Below, piece after piece: positions 1 to 9,943 of a DNA stretch of 64,000 bases. The notes below the pieces were generated by a model. It saw nothing but the letters and a program-made list of their open reading frames with translations, made no database searches and was not told where the DNA came from. Both the position numbers and the translations under genes were made by a program. Each line of letters opens with the position of its first letter. Positions within the stretch are counted from its first letter, which is position 1. The stretch is from Streptomyces sp. NBC_00162 (GTDB lineage Bacteria > Actinomycetota > Actinomycetes > Streptomycetales > Streptomycetaceae), in assembly GCF_024611995.1 (NCBI RefSeq), contig NZ_CP102509.1:6138001-6202000 (forward strand). Direction: 5' to 3'.

Positions 1-4
1 CCGC

Positions 5-280
5 GTGTACGTCTGCTCTTGCTTCGGGATCACCGACAAGCAGGTCAAGGACCACGCGGCCGCCGGGGCCTGCACCCCGCGCCAGATCGCCTCGGCCACC
101 AAGGCCGGCACCGAATGCGGTTCCTGTGTGCGCGCCATCCAGGGCATCCTCGGCCGCGGTGCGTGCCCGCGCCGGGAGCTGATGGAGAAGGGTAACGCGG
201 CGGCCGTGCTCGCCGCCGACGTGTCGCCCGCGACTGCTCCCGTTCCCTCGCTCGAGCCCGTGCTCGCGGAAGCCGCCTAG
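5..280 (+). CDS. bfd: Bacterioferritin-associated ferredoxin-like [2Fe-2S] protein
   Basis: Small (91 aa) BFD-type [2Fe-2S] protein. The N-terminal C4-S-C6 pair and the later C38-G-S-C41 pair are the four cluster ligands of the bacterioferritin-associated ferredoxin family, which in other bacteria feeds electrons to bacterioferritin so that stored iron can be released. The 30 residues after the fold are an Ala/Pro-rich tail without recognisable function. The GTG start lies 4 bases inside the window, so upstream signals are invisible; MYVCSC is the usual N-terminus in actinobacteria. It converges with the bacterioferritin gene, 23 bp away, which supports the partner assignment. Confidence 0.88.
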   Translation: MYVCSCFGITDKQVKDHAAAGACTPRQIASATKAGTECGSCVRAIQGILGRGACPRRELMEKGNAAAVLAADVSPATAPVPSLEPVLAEAA

Positions 281-303
281 CCCACGCCCGGTCCGGCGTC
301 CGG

Positions 304-780
304 TCAGCTCGGCTGCTCGATCAGCTGCGCGATGTACAGCGGCTCGCCCAGTGACTCGATGAGCTCCAGCTGGGTGTCGAGGTAGTCGATGTGGTGCTCC
401 TCGTCCTCCAGGATCTCCTCGAAGAGGCGGGCCGAGGTGATGTCGCCCTTGCCGCGCATGACCTCGATGCCCCGCTTGAGCCGGTCGATGGCCTCGACCT
501 CGACCTGGCGGTCCGCCTGGAACATCTCGGTGAGCGTCTGCCCGACCCGCACGTGGAAGAGGCGCTGGTAGTTCGGCAGGCCGTCGAGCATCAGGATGCG
601 CTCGGTGATCTTGTCCGCGTGCTTCATCTCGTCGATGGATTCTTCACGCGTGTACTTGGCGAGCTTGGTCCAGCCCTTGTTGTCCTGGATGCGGTAGTGC
701 AGCCAGTACTGGTTGATGGCCGTCAGCTCACCGGTCAGCTGCTCGTTCAGAAACTCAAGGACCTCGGGGTCGCCCTGCAT
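304..780 (-). CDS. bfr: Bacterioferritin (haem-type ferritin)
   Basis: 158-aa bacterioferritin, the usual family length. The ferroxidase-centre residues are all present at standard positions (E18, E51, H54, E94, E127, H130), as is M52, the axial ligand of the inter-subunit haem. The protein should assemble as a 24-subunit shell that oxidises Fe(II) and stores it as a ferric mineral in the cytoplasm. The ATG start has a GGAG ribosome site about 8 bases upstream. It faces the bfd gene convergently. No obvious iron box is visible in its upstream region. Confidence 0.96.
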   Translation of the reverse strand: MQGDPEVLEFLNEQLTGELTAINQYWLHYRIQDNKGWTKLAKYTREESIDEMKHADKITERILMLDGLPNYQRLFHVRVGQTLTEMFQADRQVEVEAIDRLKRGIEVMRGKGDITSARLFEEILEDEEHHIDYLDTQLELIESLGEPLYIAQLIEQPS

Positions 781-887
781 CGCAGAGGCTCCTTCCAGGC
801 AATGTCATCAATGACGGGGCTGGGGGTACCTCCCGGCCGTGGCCGGGGGATTGCGCGCATCCTTGCACCGCCACTGGGGGCCGTCCA

Positions 888-913
888 GTAAGTGCCTCCT
901 TAGTGGGAGTTAC
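888..913. promoter_or_regulatory. Imperfect 26-bp inverted repeat in the bfr/molybdoprotein promoter region
   Basis: The 13-base arms start GTAA and end TTAC and match at 9 of 13 positions. The dyad lies about 110 bp upstream of bfr and 67 bp before the molybdoprotein gene, and could serve either. A GC-rich hairpin (CCCGGC / GCCGGG) sits at 832-847 in the same intergenic stretch. No regulator gene is adjacent, so the operator reading is inference only. Confidence 0.3.
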
Positions 914-979
914 CGTGACTTGCCCGAATCGGCCCAGACCTGGTCATGACCACCCCGGCAAGTCTGTCACCATGGACTC

Positions 980-1612
980 ATGGGTCAGCCGGAAAGCCGG
1001 GAATCTCCGGGAGCAGAGCAGTCGGAGCTTCCACCGGGGCAGCGGTTGCAGCGGGGCTGGCCGGTCACCCACTACGGTCCGGTACCCAAGTTCAAGCCCG
1101 ACCGCTGGGAGTTCCGCGTCTTCGGCGCGACGGCCGACGGTGACAAGCACTGCTGGAACCACGAGGAGTTCGCGGCGCTGCCGTTCGAGTCGGTCGTGGC
1201 GGACCTGCACTGCGTGACGAAATTCAGCATGACGGGCGCCGAATGGGGCGGTGTGCTCGCCCGTACGATCCTCGCCCTGGCGCCGCCCGCGCCACAGGTC
1301 ACGCACGTGATGGTGTGGGCCGAGTACGGCTTCAGCTCCAACATGCGGCTGGCCGACTTCGCCTCCGAGCGGACCGTCTTCGCCACCCACCAGGGCGGTG
1401 AACTGCTCACCGCCGAGCACGGGTTCCCGCTGCGCCTCGTCGTCCCGCACCTGTACGCGTGGAAGGGCCCCAAGTGGGTCCGCGGCGTCGAGTACATGAC
1501 CGCCGACCGCCGGGGCTTCTGGGAGGAGCGCGGCTATCACAACATCGGCGACCCCTGGCGCGAGCAGCGCTTCTCGTACCAGGAGGAGCCGGGGGACGGC
1601 CCCGAGTTGTAG
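980..1612 (+). CDS. Sulfite-oxidase-like molybdopterin-dependent oxidoreductase
   Basis: 210-aa protein with the oxidoreductase molybdopterin-binding fold of the sulfite oxidase/YedY superfamily. The Cys in the DLHCVTKFS segment is in the position of the conserved molybdenum-ligating cysteine. Later stretches (GFSSNM, RLVVPHLYAWKGPKWV, FWEERGYHNIGDPW) are typical of the cytoplasmic actinobacterial branch. There is no twin-arginine or other signal peptide, so it probably acts in the cytoplasm; the substrate cannot be told from sequence. ATG 980 is used because the fold begins soon after it; no convincing ribosome site is visible. It stands alone and converges with the DUF4396 gene 24 bp away. 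Confidence 0.85.
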   Translation: MGQPESRESPGAEQSELPPGQRLQRGWPVTHYGPVPKFKPDRWEFRVFGATADGDKHCWNHEEFAALPFESVVADLHCVTKFSMTGAEWGGVLARTILALAPPAPQVTHVMVWAEYGFSSNMRLADFASERTVFATHQGGELLTAEHGFPLRLVVPHLYAWKGPKWVRGVEYMTADRRGFWEERGYHNIGDPWREQRFSYQEEPGDGPEL

Positions 1613-1636
1613 GGCCCGTCCGGCCCGCCCGGCCCG

Positions 1637-2140
1637 TCAGTGGTACTGGTGGACGACCGCGTGACCCTTGCCGCGGCCGATCATCCACTTGTTGACCGGG
1701 ACCGTGATCACGAAGGCGGCCGCGAGCGAGATCGCGAGGACCGTCCAGAACAGCGGCTCCGAGAGGTGCGCGTCCATCGCGCCCGGCCACAGGGCGATCA
1801 CGCCGTTGTCGATCAGTTCCATGACGGCGATCGAAAGGGTGTCCGCGGCGAGCGCCACCCGGACGGCCGTACGGAGGTCAACCCCTGCCGCGAGGATCCC
1901 CCGCAGGGTGAAGGCGTAGCCGAAGAGGAACGCGAGGGCGATCGCCAGGATCATCGTCGGCATGTTCCCCCAGCCCAGCGCGGTCCCGATGACCATGCCG
2001 AGCACCTCGCCGATGGCGCACCCGGTGAGGCAGTGCAGGGTGGCGCGGGCGGCCATGGCCCAGCTGGCGCGTCCGTGCTGTTCGTGGCCCTGGTGGTCCT
2101 GACCGTGACCGTGTTCCTGTGCGTGGTGTGCGTGCTCCAT
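1637..2140 (-). CDS. DUF4396 family membrane protein, His-rich N-terminus
   Basis: 167-aa integral membrane protein of the DUF4396 family. The first about 25 residues are dominated by histidine (HAHHAQEHGHGQDHQGHEQH) and look like a metal-binding tail. Four hydrophobic segments follow, with a CLTGC motif in the first and an intramembrane-looking MELIDN in the third. The biochemical role of the family is not established to my knowledge. A CsoR-like copper operator lies 57-73 bp upstream of the start, so a copper-induced membrane protein is the best inference. It is a single-gene unit between a convergent molybdoprotein and the downstream end of nfo. Confidence 0.82.
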   Translation of the reverse strand: MEHAHHAQEHGHGQDHQGHEQHGRASWAMAARATLHCLTGCAIGEVLGMVIGTALGWGNMPTMILAIALAFLFGYAFTLRGILAAGVDLRTAVRVALAADTLSIAVMELIDNGVIALWPGAMDAHLSEPLFWTVLAISLAAAFVITVPVNKWMIGRGKGHAVVHQYH

Positions 2141-2196
2141 GTCGACCCCCTGATGGGTACAGCCGGGTAGCGGGTCCGCCGATAGGACAGAACCGT

Positions 2197-2213
2197 ATAC
2201 CCCCCTGGGGTAT
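2197..2213 (-). promoter_or_regulatory. CsoR-like copper operator
   Basis: The 17-bp sequence ATACCCCCCTGGGGTAT is a near-perfect dyad matching the TACCCC-N-GGGGTA type of site bound by the copper-sensing repressor CsoR in Gram-positive bacteria. It lies in the only gap between nfo (whose 3' end is at 2232) and the DUF4396 gene (start 2140), so DUF4396 is the only gene it can control from a promoter-proximal position. No csoR gene is in the window. Confidence 0.72.
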
Positions 2214-2231
2214 TCCTCAAGGATCGGCCGG

Positions 2232-3092
2232 TCACTCGTGGCCGCGCAGCTCCTTCAGCAGGGCCACGTCCGCCGCGTGCCCTTCCTTGCCGCCGGGGGT
2301 CTCGATGATCAGCGGTACGCCCGCCATCTCCGGGTGCGTGAACAGCTCGGCGAAGGCCTCGCGGCCGATGTGGCCCTGACCGACGTTGGCATGCCGGTCC
2401 TTGTGCGCGCCGACCCCCTCCTTGGAGTCGTTCGCGTGGACCAGCTTCAGCCGGCCCTCGCCCACCGTGTCCACCAGCAGGTCCAGCGTCAGCTTCGTCC
2501 CGCCCGGCTCCGCCAGATCGTGTCCGGCCGCGAAGATGTGGCAGGTGTCCAGGCAGATCCCCAGCTTCGGATGGTGGTCGAGCGCGTCGAAGTACGGCCC
2601 GAACTCCTCGGCCCGCGAGCACAGCGACGAGCCCTGCCCGGCCGTGGACTCCAGCAGCAGGAACGGGTCGTCGTCGTGCGTCAGCTCATCCAGCAGCGGC
2701 AGCATGTACTCCCTGACCTGCGCGTACGCCGCCTCGCGCGGGCGGCCGCCGGTGGCCGAGCCGGTGTGGACGACCACCCCGAGCGCACCGATCTGCCGGC
2801 CCCGGCGCAGCGAGTGGCGCAGGGACTCCACCGACTTCTCGACGGTCGCCTCGGTGTGCGAGCCGAAGTTGATCAGGTACGGGGCGTGTACGTAGGCCGG
2901 GACGGACTCGGCCGCGCACTGGGCCCGGAAGAGTTCGTCCTGCGCCGGATTGCCGACCGGGGTGGCCCAGCCGCGCGGATTGGCGACGAAGACCTGGACC
3001 GCCTCGGCGCCCATCTCGCGGGCGTACGTCAGCCCGACCGAGGCGAGCCCGCCCGCGACGGGGACGTGCCCGCCCACCGGATTGCGCATCAC
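2232..3092 (-). CDS. nfo: Deoxyribonuclease IV (AP endonuclease, Nfo family)
   Basis: 286-aa TIM-barrel AP endonuclease of the Xth-independent Nfo family, cutting DNA 5' of abasic sites in base excision repair. Visible family motifs are GGHVPVAGG at the N-terminus, LGICLDTCHIFAAGHD, LKLVHANDSK and VPLIIETPGGK, which carry most of the trinuclear zinc ligands. The start is either GTG 3092 or the adjacent ATG 3089; the two differ by one residue. The gene begins 6 bp after the stop of the PASTA kinase gene, so the two are probably co-transcribed and perhaps translationally coupled. Confidence 0.93.
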   Translation of the reverse strand: MMRNPVGGHVPVAGGLASVGLTYAREMGAEAVQVFVANPRGWATPVGNPAQDELFRAQCAAESVPAYVHAPYLINFGSHTEATVEKSVESLRHSLRRGRQIGALGVVVHTGSATGGRPREAAYAQVREYMLPLLDELTHDDDPFLLLESTAGQGSSLCSRAEEFGPYFDALDHHPKLGICLDTCHIFAAGHDLAEPGGTKLTLDLLVDTVGEGRLKLVHANDSKEGVGAHKDRHANVGQGHIGREAFAELFTHPEMAGVPLIIETPGGKEGHAADVALLKELRGHE

Positions 3093-3098
3093 CGCTGC

Positions 3099-4997
3099 TC
3101 ACAGCCCCTTGGTCTTGATGACGATCGTGGTGCCCTCGGGGGCGTTCTGGCCGCCGGCCACCGACTGGGACTCCACGGTCTTGCTGAAGGAGAGGAACGG
3201 GCGCTCCACCTTCACCTTGAAGCCCGCGCCCTCCAGCGCCTTGCGGGCCGCGTCCACGTCCTGGCCGGTCACGTCCGGGACGGGGAGCTGGCGGGGGCCC
3301 TTGGAGACGGTCAGCGTCACGGTGTCCCCGGCCGCGGCCTGGGTTCCGGCGCCGACCGACTGGTTGGCGACCGTACCGGCCGGGGAGGGGGCGTTGACCT
3401 GTTCGGGTGCCGTGGCCACCTTCAGGCCGAGGCCGTCCAGCGTCGCCCGGGCCTGCTCGAAGGGGAGGCCTTCCACGCTGGGGACCGGGACCGGGCGGCC
3501 CTTGCTGACGATCAGGGCGACGGCCGTGTCCGGGGCCCGCTTCTCGCCGCCCACCGGGTCGGAGCTGATCACCGAGCCCTGGGCGACGTCCTGGCTGAAT
3601 GCCTGCGTGACGATGCCGGGGGCCAGCCCGGTCTTCGCCAGCTCGGCCTTGGCCTCCTCCAGCGGGCGGCCCTTGAGGTTGGGCACGGCCACGACCTCGG
3701 GGCCGCGGGAGATGGTGAGCGTCACCGCGCCGTTGCCGCGGATCCGCCGGCCGCCCGGGGGATCGGTGTTCATCACGGTGCCGCGGTCGAAGGAGCTGCT
3801 GAACTTCCGCTCGATCCGCTTCACGCCGAGGCCGGCCGCAGACAGCTGGGACTTGGCCTGCTCCTCGGTCTTGCCGAGCAGGTTGGGCACCTTGGTGAAC
3901 TGGCCGGAGTTGATGTACCAGACACCCGTGCCGAGGCCGAGGGCCAGCAGCACGCCCGCGATGACCAGGAGCATGCCGCGGCGGGGCCTGCGCGCAGCCG
4001 CCGGGGCGGGGGGAGGCGGCGGAGCCTGCAGCCGGGAGGTCTGGTGCACGGGCTGGTGCACGGCCACCGGCCGCGGGATCACGCCGGTGCGGTCCTCGGT
4101 GGCCGACCGCTCCTCGGCGCGCGCCTGCGGCGGTACGGCGTCCAGCTCACTGTCGCTGAGCTGGACGCGGGCCTCGAGGGTGAGGCCGAGCAGGGCGGCG
4201 GCGTCGTAGGGGCGCAGCTCCGGATTGCGCGAGGTGGCCTGCGCGACGAGCTCGTCGAGGCCGACGGGGAGACCGGGGACGGCGGCGGACGGCGGTGGTA
4301 CGTCCTCGTGGAGGTGCTGGTAGATCACCTGGGCGGGGGAGCCGCCGGTGTGCGGCTTGGAGCCGGTGAGCATCTCGTAGAGCACGACACCGCAGGCGTA
4401 GACGTCCACGCGGGTGTCGGTGACGCCGTTCTCGATCTGCTCGGGAGCCAGGTAGGAGACGGTGCCGAGGACCGAGCCGGTGGTGTTGGTCACCGAGTCC
4501 ACGGACCGGACCAGCCCGAAGTCGGCGACCTTGACCCGGCCGTCGTCGCCGATCAGGACGTTCTCGGGCTTCATGTCGCGGTGCACGAAGCCGGCCCGGT
4601 GGGCGGCGCCGAGGGCGGCGAGTACGGGCTCCAGGATGTCGAGCGCGGCCCGCGGCTGGAGTGCGCCGCGCTCGCGGAGCACGTCGCGCAGGGTGCAGCC
4701 GGAGACGTACTCCATGGCGAGGTAGACGTACGGCCCGTCCGTGCCCTGGTCGAAGACGGCGACGACGTTGGGGTGGGCGAGCCGGGCCACGGACTTCGCC
4801 TCCCGGATGAACCGGTCGACGAAGGCCGCGTCCGCGGCGAGGGCCGGGTGCATGACCTTCAGGGCCAGTACGCGGTCCAGGCGGGTGTCGACGGTCCGGT
4901 AGACCGTGGCCATGCCGCCGGCCGCGATGCGGGCGTCGACGCGGTAGCGGCCGTCGAGCACGCGCCCGACGAGGGGGTCATCCAGGGTCGTATCCAC
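3099..4997 (-). CDS. PASTA-domain Ser/Thr protein kinase (PknL/Stk1-like)
   Basis: 632-aa membrane kinase. Residues about 17-275 form an active-looking Hanks-type kinase domain: catalytic Lys47 (LALKVM), HRDMKPEN with Asp141, and DFG at 159-161. A Pro/Ala-rich juxtamembrane stretch precedes one transmembrane segment (about 341-361). The rest is extracellular and consists of four PASTA repeats, which bind muropeptides or lipid II in related kinases. It therefore probably couples cell-wall status to cytoplasmic phosphorylation. nfo follows 6 bp downstream. The nearby Rv2175c-type gene and metF resemble the surroundings of mycobacterial pknL, suggesting a PknL-type kinase rather than the PknB of the division locus. 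Confidence 0.92.
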   Translation of the reverse strand: MDTTLDDPLVGRVLDGRYRVDARIAAGGMATVYRTVDTRLDRVLALKVMHPALAADAAFVDRFIREAKSVARLAHPNVVAVFDQGTDGPYVYLAMEYVSGCTLRDVLRERGALQPRAALDILEPVLAALGAAHRAGFVHRDMKPENVLIGDDGRVKVADFGLVRSVDSVTNTTGSVLGTVSYLAPEQIENGVTDTRVDVYACGVVLYEMLTGSKPHTGGSPAQVIYQHLHEDVPPPSAAVPGLPVGLDELVAQATSRNPELRPYDAAALLGLTLEARVQLSDSELDAVPPQARAEERSATEDRTGVIPRPVAVHQPVHQTSRLQAPPPPPAPAAARRPRRGMLLVIAGVLLALGLGTGVWYINSGQFTKVPNLLGKTEEQAKSQLSAAGLGVKRIERKFSSSFDRGTVMNTDPPGGRRIRGNGAVTLTISRGPEVVAVPNLKGRPLEEAKAELAKTGLAPGIVTQAFSQDVAQGSVISSDPVGGEKRAPDTAVALIVSKGRPVPVPSVEGLPFEQARATLDGLGLKVATAPEQVNAPSPAGTVANQSVGAGTQAAAGDTVTLTVSKGPRQLPVPDVTGQDVDAARKALEGAGFKVKVERPFLSFSKTVESQSVAGGQNAPEGTTIVIKTKGL

Positions 4998-5070
4998 CCG
5001 GCGATTCTATTGGCGCGACGGCGTGCCCCGGCCGGGGCGGGTCAGGCTTGCAGCCCAGCTGTGACGCACC

Positions 5071-5091
5071 CGACGCCTTTTCGAGGCGTCG
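5071..5091 (-). terminator. Hairpin after thiG
   Basis: A perfect 8-bp stem CGACGCCT / AGGCGTCG with a 5-nt loop begins 49 nt beyond the thiG stop codon (minus strand). There is no long U-run, as is common in Streptomyces. It is the likely end of the thiO-thiS-thiG transcript. Confidence 0.55.
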
Positions 5092-5139
5092 CTCGCACGG
5101 CTCGGCCCCAGAGGGCCTCCCCGGCCGCGGGCCCGCAGG

Positions 5140-7306
<2,167 letters not shown>

Positions 7307-7315
7307 GGGCGTCCA

Positions 7316-7408
7316 GCCCCTCCCTTCGCCGGCATGACCCGGATCAGGTTCGTACGGTCGGAGGCCGTCCAGCCTCCCTCTCAGCCCGGTGCGCCCGGAC
7401 TCCCGCGA
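7316..7408 (-). ncRNA. TPP riboswitch (THI element) upstream of thiO
   Basis: Read on the minus strand, the leader contains the conserved TPP aptamer blocks in order: GCACCGGGCTGAGAGGGAGG, then ACGAACCTGATCCGGGTCAT, then GCCGGCGAAGGGAGG. These correspond to the CUGAGA pyrimidine-sensing side and the ACCUGAUC-GGGUnAU pyrophosphate-sensing side. The aptamer ends about 10 nt before the thiO ATG and covers the likely ribosome-binding area, so translational repression by thiamine pyrophosphate is the probable mode. Boundaries are approximate. Confidence 0.93.
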
Positions 7409-7457
7409 TAGGTACGGTGGCCAGACTAACCCCGCCGTGGACGGCGGGTAAGGGGCA

Positions 7458-7488
7458 CCTATTCCTGACGGGCCGTCAGATGAATAGG
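7458..7488. promoter_or_regulatory. 31-bp inverted repeat between divergent thiO and FAD oxidoreductase
   Basis: CCTATTC and CTGACGG are followed, after one base, by CCGTCAG, a 2-base bulge and GAATAGG: a near-perfect dyad of 14 bp per arm. Its right end overlaps the TAGGGT hexamer (7485-7490) that lies 6 nt before the oxidoreductase GTG, and the left end mirrors it towards the thi operon. It is therefore well placed as a shared operator. The regulator is unknown. Confidence 0.5.
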
Positions 7489-7496
7489 GTGGCCGG

Positions 7497-8717
7497 GTGA
7501 ACGAGCAGACGGAACAGACTGAGAGCGGCGTCGTGATCGTGGGCGCCGGAATGGCCGGTGTGCAGACCGCCGTCGCCCTGCGCGAGCGGGGATTCACCGG
7601 CCCCGTGACCCTGCTGGGCGCCGAGCCCCACCAGCCCTACGACCGGCCCCCGCTGTCCAAGGCGGTCCTGCTCGGCAAGGCCGAGGACTCCGCCTTCGAC
7701 GTGGACTTCGAAGGGCTCGGCATCGAACTCAGGCTCGGCACGGAGGTCACCGGGCTGCGGGCCGCCGAGCGCGAGCTGGACACCGAGGCGGGGCCGGTCC
7801 CGTACGAGGTCCTCGTACTGGCCACCGGCGCGCAGCCGCTGACCCTGCCCGGGACCGGCGGGGTCCCGGGCGTGCACCTGCTGCGCACGCTGGACGACGC
7901 GGCGCGGCTGCGCCCCGTACTGGCGGCCGCGCCGTCGATCGTGGTCGTCGGGGCGGGCTGGATCGGCGCGGAGTTCGCCACCGCGGCCCGGGAGGCGGGC
8001 TGCGAGGTGACCGTGGTCGAGGCCGCGGACCGGGTCCTGGCGGGCGCGCTGCCCGCGGAGGTGGCCGCGCCGATGGCCCGCTGGTACGCGGAGGCGGGCG
8101 CCGAGCTGATCACCGGCGCGAAGGTCGCCGGGGTCGAGGAGGGCCGGGTGCTGCTCGCGGACGGGCGCGTCCTGTCGGCCGGCGCGGTGGTGGTGGGCAT
8201 CGGCGCCCGCCCCGCCACCGGATGGCTGGCCGGGACCGGCGTGGAACTGGGCCCCGACGGCTCGGTCACCGCCGACGCCCACCTGCGCACCACGCTGCCC
8301 GGGGTGTACGCGGTCGGCGACTGCGCTTCCTTCCCGTCGGCCCGCTACGGGACCCGGCTGCTCGTGCACCACTGGGACAACGCGCTCCAGGGGCCGCGGG
8401 CGGTCGCCGCGAACATCCTGGCCGGGGAGCCGGTCGAGGTCTACGACCCGGTGCCGTACTTCTGGTCCGAGCAGTTCGGGCGCTTCGTCCAGTACGCCGG
8501 ACACCACCGCGGGGCCGACACCCTGCTCTGGCGCGGCGACCCGGCCGGTCCCGACTGGTCGGTGTGCTGGCTGAAGGAAGGCGCCCTGGTCGCGGTCCTG
8601 GCCGTCGGCCGTCCCCGCGACCTGGCACAGGGCCGCAAGCTCATCGAGGCGGCCGTCCCCGTCGACCCCGCCAAGGTCGCCGACCCGGCGGTTCCGCTGA
8701 AGTCGACCCCCGTGTAG
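7497..8717 (+). CDS. NAD(P)/FAD-dependent oxidoreductase, ferredoxin-reductase-like
   Basis: 406-aa flavoprotein of the putidaredoxin/rubredoxin reductase type. It has an N-terminal FAD motif (VVIVGAGMAGVQTA), the PYDRPPLSK segment typical of ferredoxin reductases, a central NAD(P)H motif (VVVGAGWIGAEFATAA), the second FAD motif GVYAVGDCASF and a C-terminal reductase domain with VPYFWSEQFG. It probably passes electrons from NAD(P)H to a ferredoxin-like partner, not identified here. The GTG start has no ribosome site; a TAGGGT hexamer 6 nt upstream suggests a leaderless mRNA. It is divergent from the thi operon across the 31-bp dyad. Confidence 0.87.
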   Translation: MNEQTEQTESGVVIVGAGMAGVQTAVALRERGFTGPVTLLGAEPHQPYDRPPLSKAVLLGKAEDSAFDVDFEGLGIELRLGTEVTGLRAAERELDTEAGPVPYEVLVLATGAQPLTLPGTGGVPGVHLLRTLDDAARLRPVLAAAPSIVVVGAGWIGAEFATAAREAGCEVTVVEAADRVLAGALPAEVAAPMARWYAEAGAELITGAKVAGVEEGRVLLADGRVLSAGAVVVGIGARPATGWLAGTGVELGPDGSVTADAHLRTTLPGVYAVGDCASFPSARYGTRLLVHHWDNALQGPRAVAANILAGEPVEVYDPVPYFWSEQFGRFVQYAGHHRGADTLLWRGDPAGPDWSVCWLKEGALVAVLAVGRPRDLAQGRKLIEAAVPVDPAKVADPAVPLKSTPV

Positions 8718-8784
8718 CCCGGGCCGGTCCACGGACGGGTCGCTCGGGTACCGGGCGCCTGTCCGAGGTGGCAGGCTTGTCCCC

Positions 8785-9150
8785 GTGACCGAGATTGACG
8801 CAAAGATCGATGCCCTTGTCCCCTCGTGGCTGTACCTCCCCGACATCGCGGAGATGCTCGACATCGAGGTGACCCGGGTCCGCCAGATGGTCAAGGAAGG
8901 GCAGCTGATCGCCGTACGCCGGGGCGAGAACCGCTCCCTCCAGGTGCCGGCCCCCTTCATCGACGGCGACAAGGTCGTCAAGGGCCTGGTCGGCCTGCTG
9001 ACCGTGCTGCGCGACGACCGCTTCACCGACGAGGAGATCCTTGAATGGCTCTTCACCGAGGATCCGACCCTGCCCGGCACCCCCGTGCAGGCGCTGAGCG
9101 AGAATCGCGGCACGGAGGTGAAGCGCCGCGCTCAGGCGCTCGCCCTCTGA
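8785..9150 (+). CDS. Rv2175c-family DNA-binding protein
   Basis: 121-aa protein of the actinobacterial Rv2175c family. Residues about 15-55 form a winged helix-turn-helix of excisionase/MerR-like type (YLPDIAEMLDIEVTRVRQMVKEGQLIAV is the recognition region, cited by position), followed by a C-terminal helical domain (GLVGLLTVLRDDRFTDEEILEWLF). In M. tuberculosis the orthologue binds DNA and is a substrate of the kinase PknL encoded next to it; here a PASTA kinase lies 4 kb away. The GTG start carries CAGGCT 7 nt upstream and no ribosome site, pointing to a leaderless transcript. Confidence 0.85.
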   Translation: MTEIDAKIDALVPSWLYLPDIAEMLDIEVTRVRQMVKEGQLIAVRRGENRSLQVPAPFIDGDKVVKGLVGLLTVLRDDRFTDEEILEWLFTEDPTLPGTPVQALSENRGTEVKRRAQALAL

Positions 9151-9172
9151 CCTGATCCGCATCCGCTCCACC

Positions 9173-9205
9173 GCGGTGTACGGGCCCCGGCGGTCCGTAC
9201 ACCGC
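9173..9205. terminator. Hairpin between the Rv2175c-type gene and thiE
   Basis: GCGGTGTACGG and CCGTACACCGC form a perfect 11-bp stem around an 11-nt loop. It begins 23 nt after the stop of the DNA-binding protein gene and ends 23 nt before thiE. It is most likely a terminator separating the two genes; a role in the thiE leader is possible. Confidence 0.55.
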
Positions 9206-9227
9206 CTCCATCACGGGGGGTACACCC

Positions 9228-9863
9228 ATGCAGCTGTCCGACGCCCGGCTCTACCTGTGCACGGACGCCCGCAAGCGGCAGGGTGACCTCCCCGAGTTCC
9301 TGGACGCCGTACTGGCCGGCGGCGTGGACATCGTCCAGCTCCGCGACAAGGGCATGGAGGCGGGCGAGGAGCTCGAACACCTCCAGGTCTTCGCCGAGGC
9401 CGCACGGCGCCACGGCAAGCTCCTCGCCGTGAACGACCGGGCCGACGTCGCCCACGCCATCGGGTCCGACGTGCTCCACCTCGGCCAGGGCGACATCCCC
9501 GTGCCCGCCGCCCGCGCCATCCTGGGCGAGCAGGTGCTCATCGGCCGCTCCTGCCACGCCGAGGCCGAGGTCGACGCGGCCGTCGCCGAGCCCGGCGTGG
9601 ACTACTTCTGCACCGGCCCCTGCTGGCCCACCCCCACCAAGCCCGGCCGGCACGCCCCCGGCCTCGGACTCGTCCGGTACGCGGCCTCGCTGGAGCAGGA
9701 CCGGCCCTGGTTCGCCATCGGTGGCATCGACAGCGGCAATCTGGACGAGGTGCTGGACGCCGGAGCCACCCGCGTCGTCGTCGTCCGCGCCCTCACCGAG
9801 GCCACCGATCCCGGTGCGGCCGCCGCGGAACTCGCCAAGCGCGTCCGGGCCCGCCTCGGCTGA
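9228..9863 (+). CDS. thiE: Thiamine-phosphate synthase ThiE
   Basis: 211-aa TIM-barrel enzyme that joins hydroxymethylpyrimidine pyrophosphate and thiazole phosphate to give thiamine phosphate. Motifs are [21 protein letters not shown], the pyrophosphate-binding [12 protein letters not shown] segment, and WFAIGGID near the C-terminus. The ATG follows a CACGGGGGG ribosome site. It is transcribed separately from thiO-thiS-thiG, and no TPP aptamer is visible in front of it. Confidence 0.95.
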   Translation: MQLSDARLYLCTDARKRQGDLPEFLDAVLAGGVDIVQLRDKGMEAGEELEHLQVFAEAARRHGKLLAVNDRADVAHAIGSDVLHLGQGDIPVPAARAILGEQVLIGRSCHAEAEVDAAVAEPGVDYFCTGPCWPTPTKPGRHAPGLGLVRYAASLEQDRPWFAIGGIDSGNLDEVLDAGATRVVVVRALTEATDPGAAAAELAKRVRARLG

Positions 9864-9943
9864 GTCCTGGCCGCCCCGGCACCCGGACAGCCGTAGCGCG
9901 CCCTTGCGGATTAGGAACTGCCCGGCCGGAGCCGCGTGAGCAG

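Noticed and set aside
7307..7597. N-terminal extension of ThiO
   Set aside because: The extension lies in the TPP riboswitch and in the divergent promoter; the flavin-binding motif begins just after ATG 7306.
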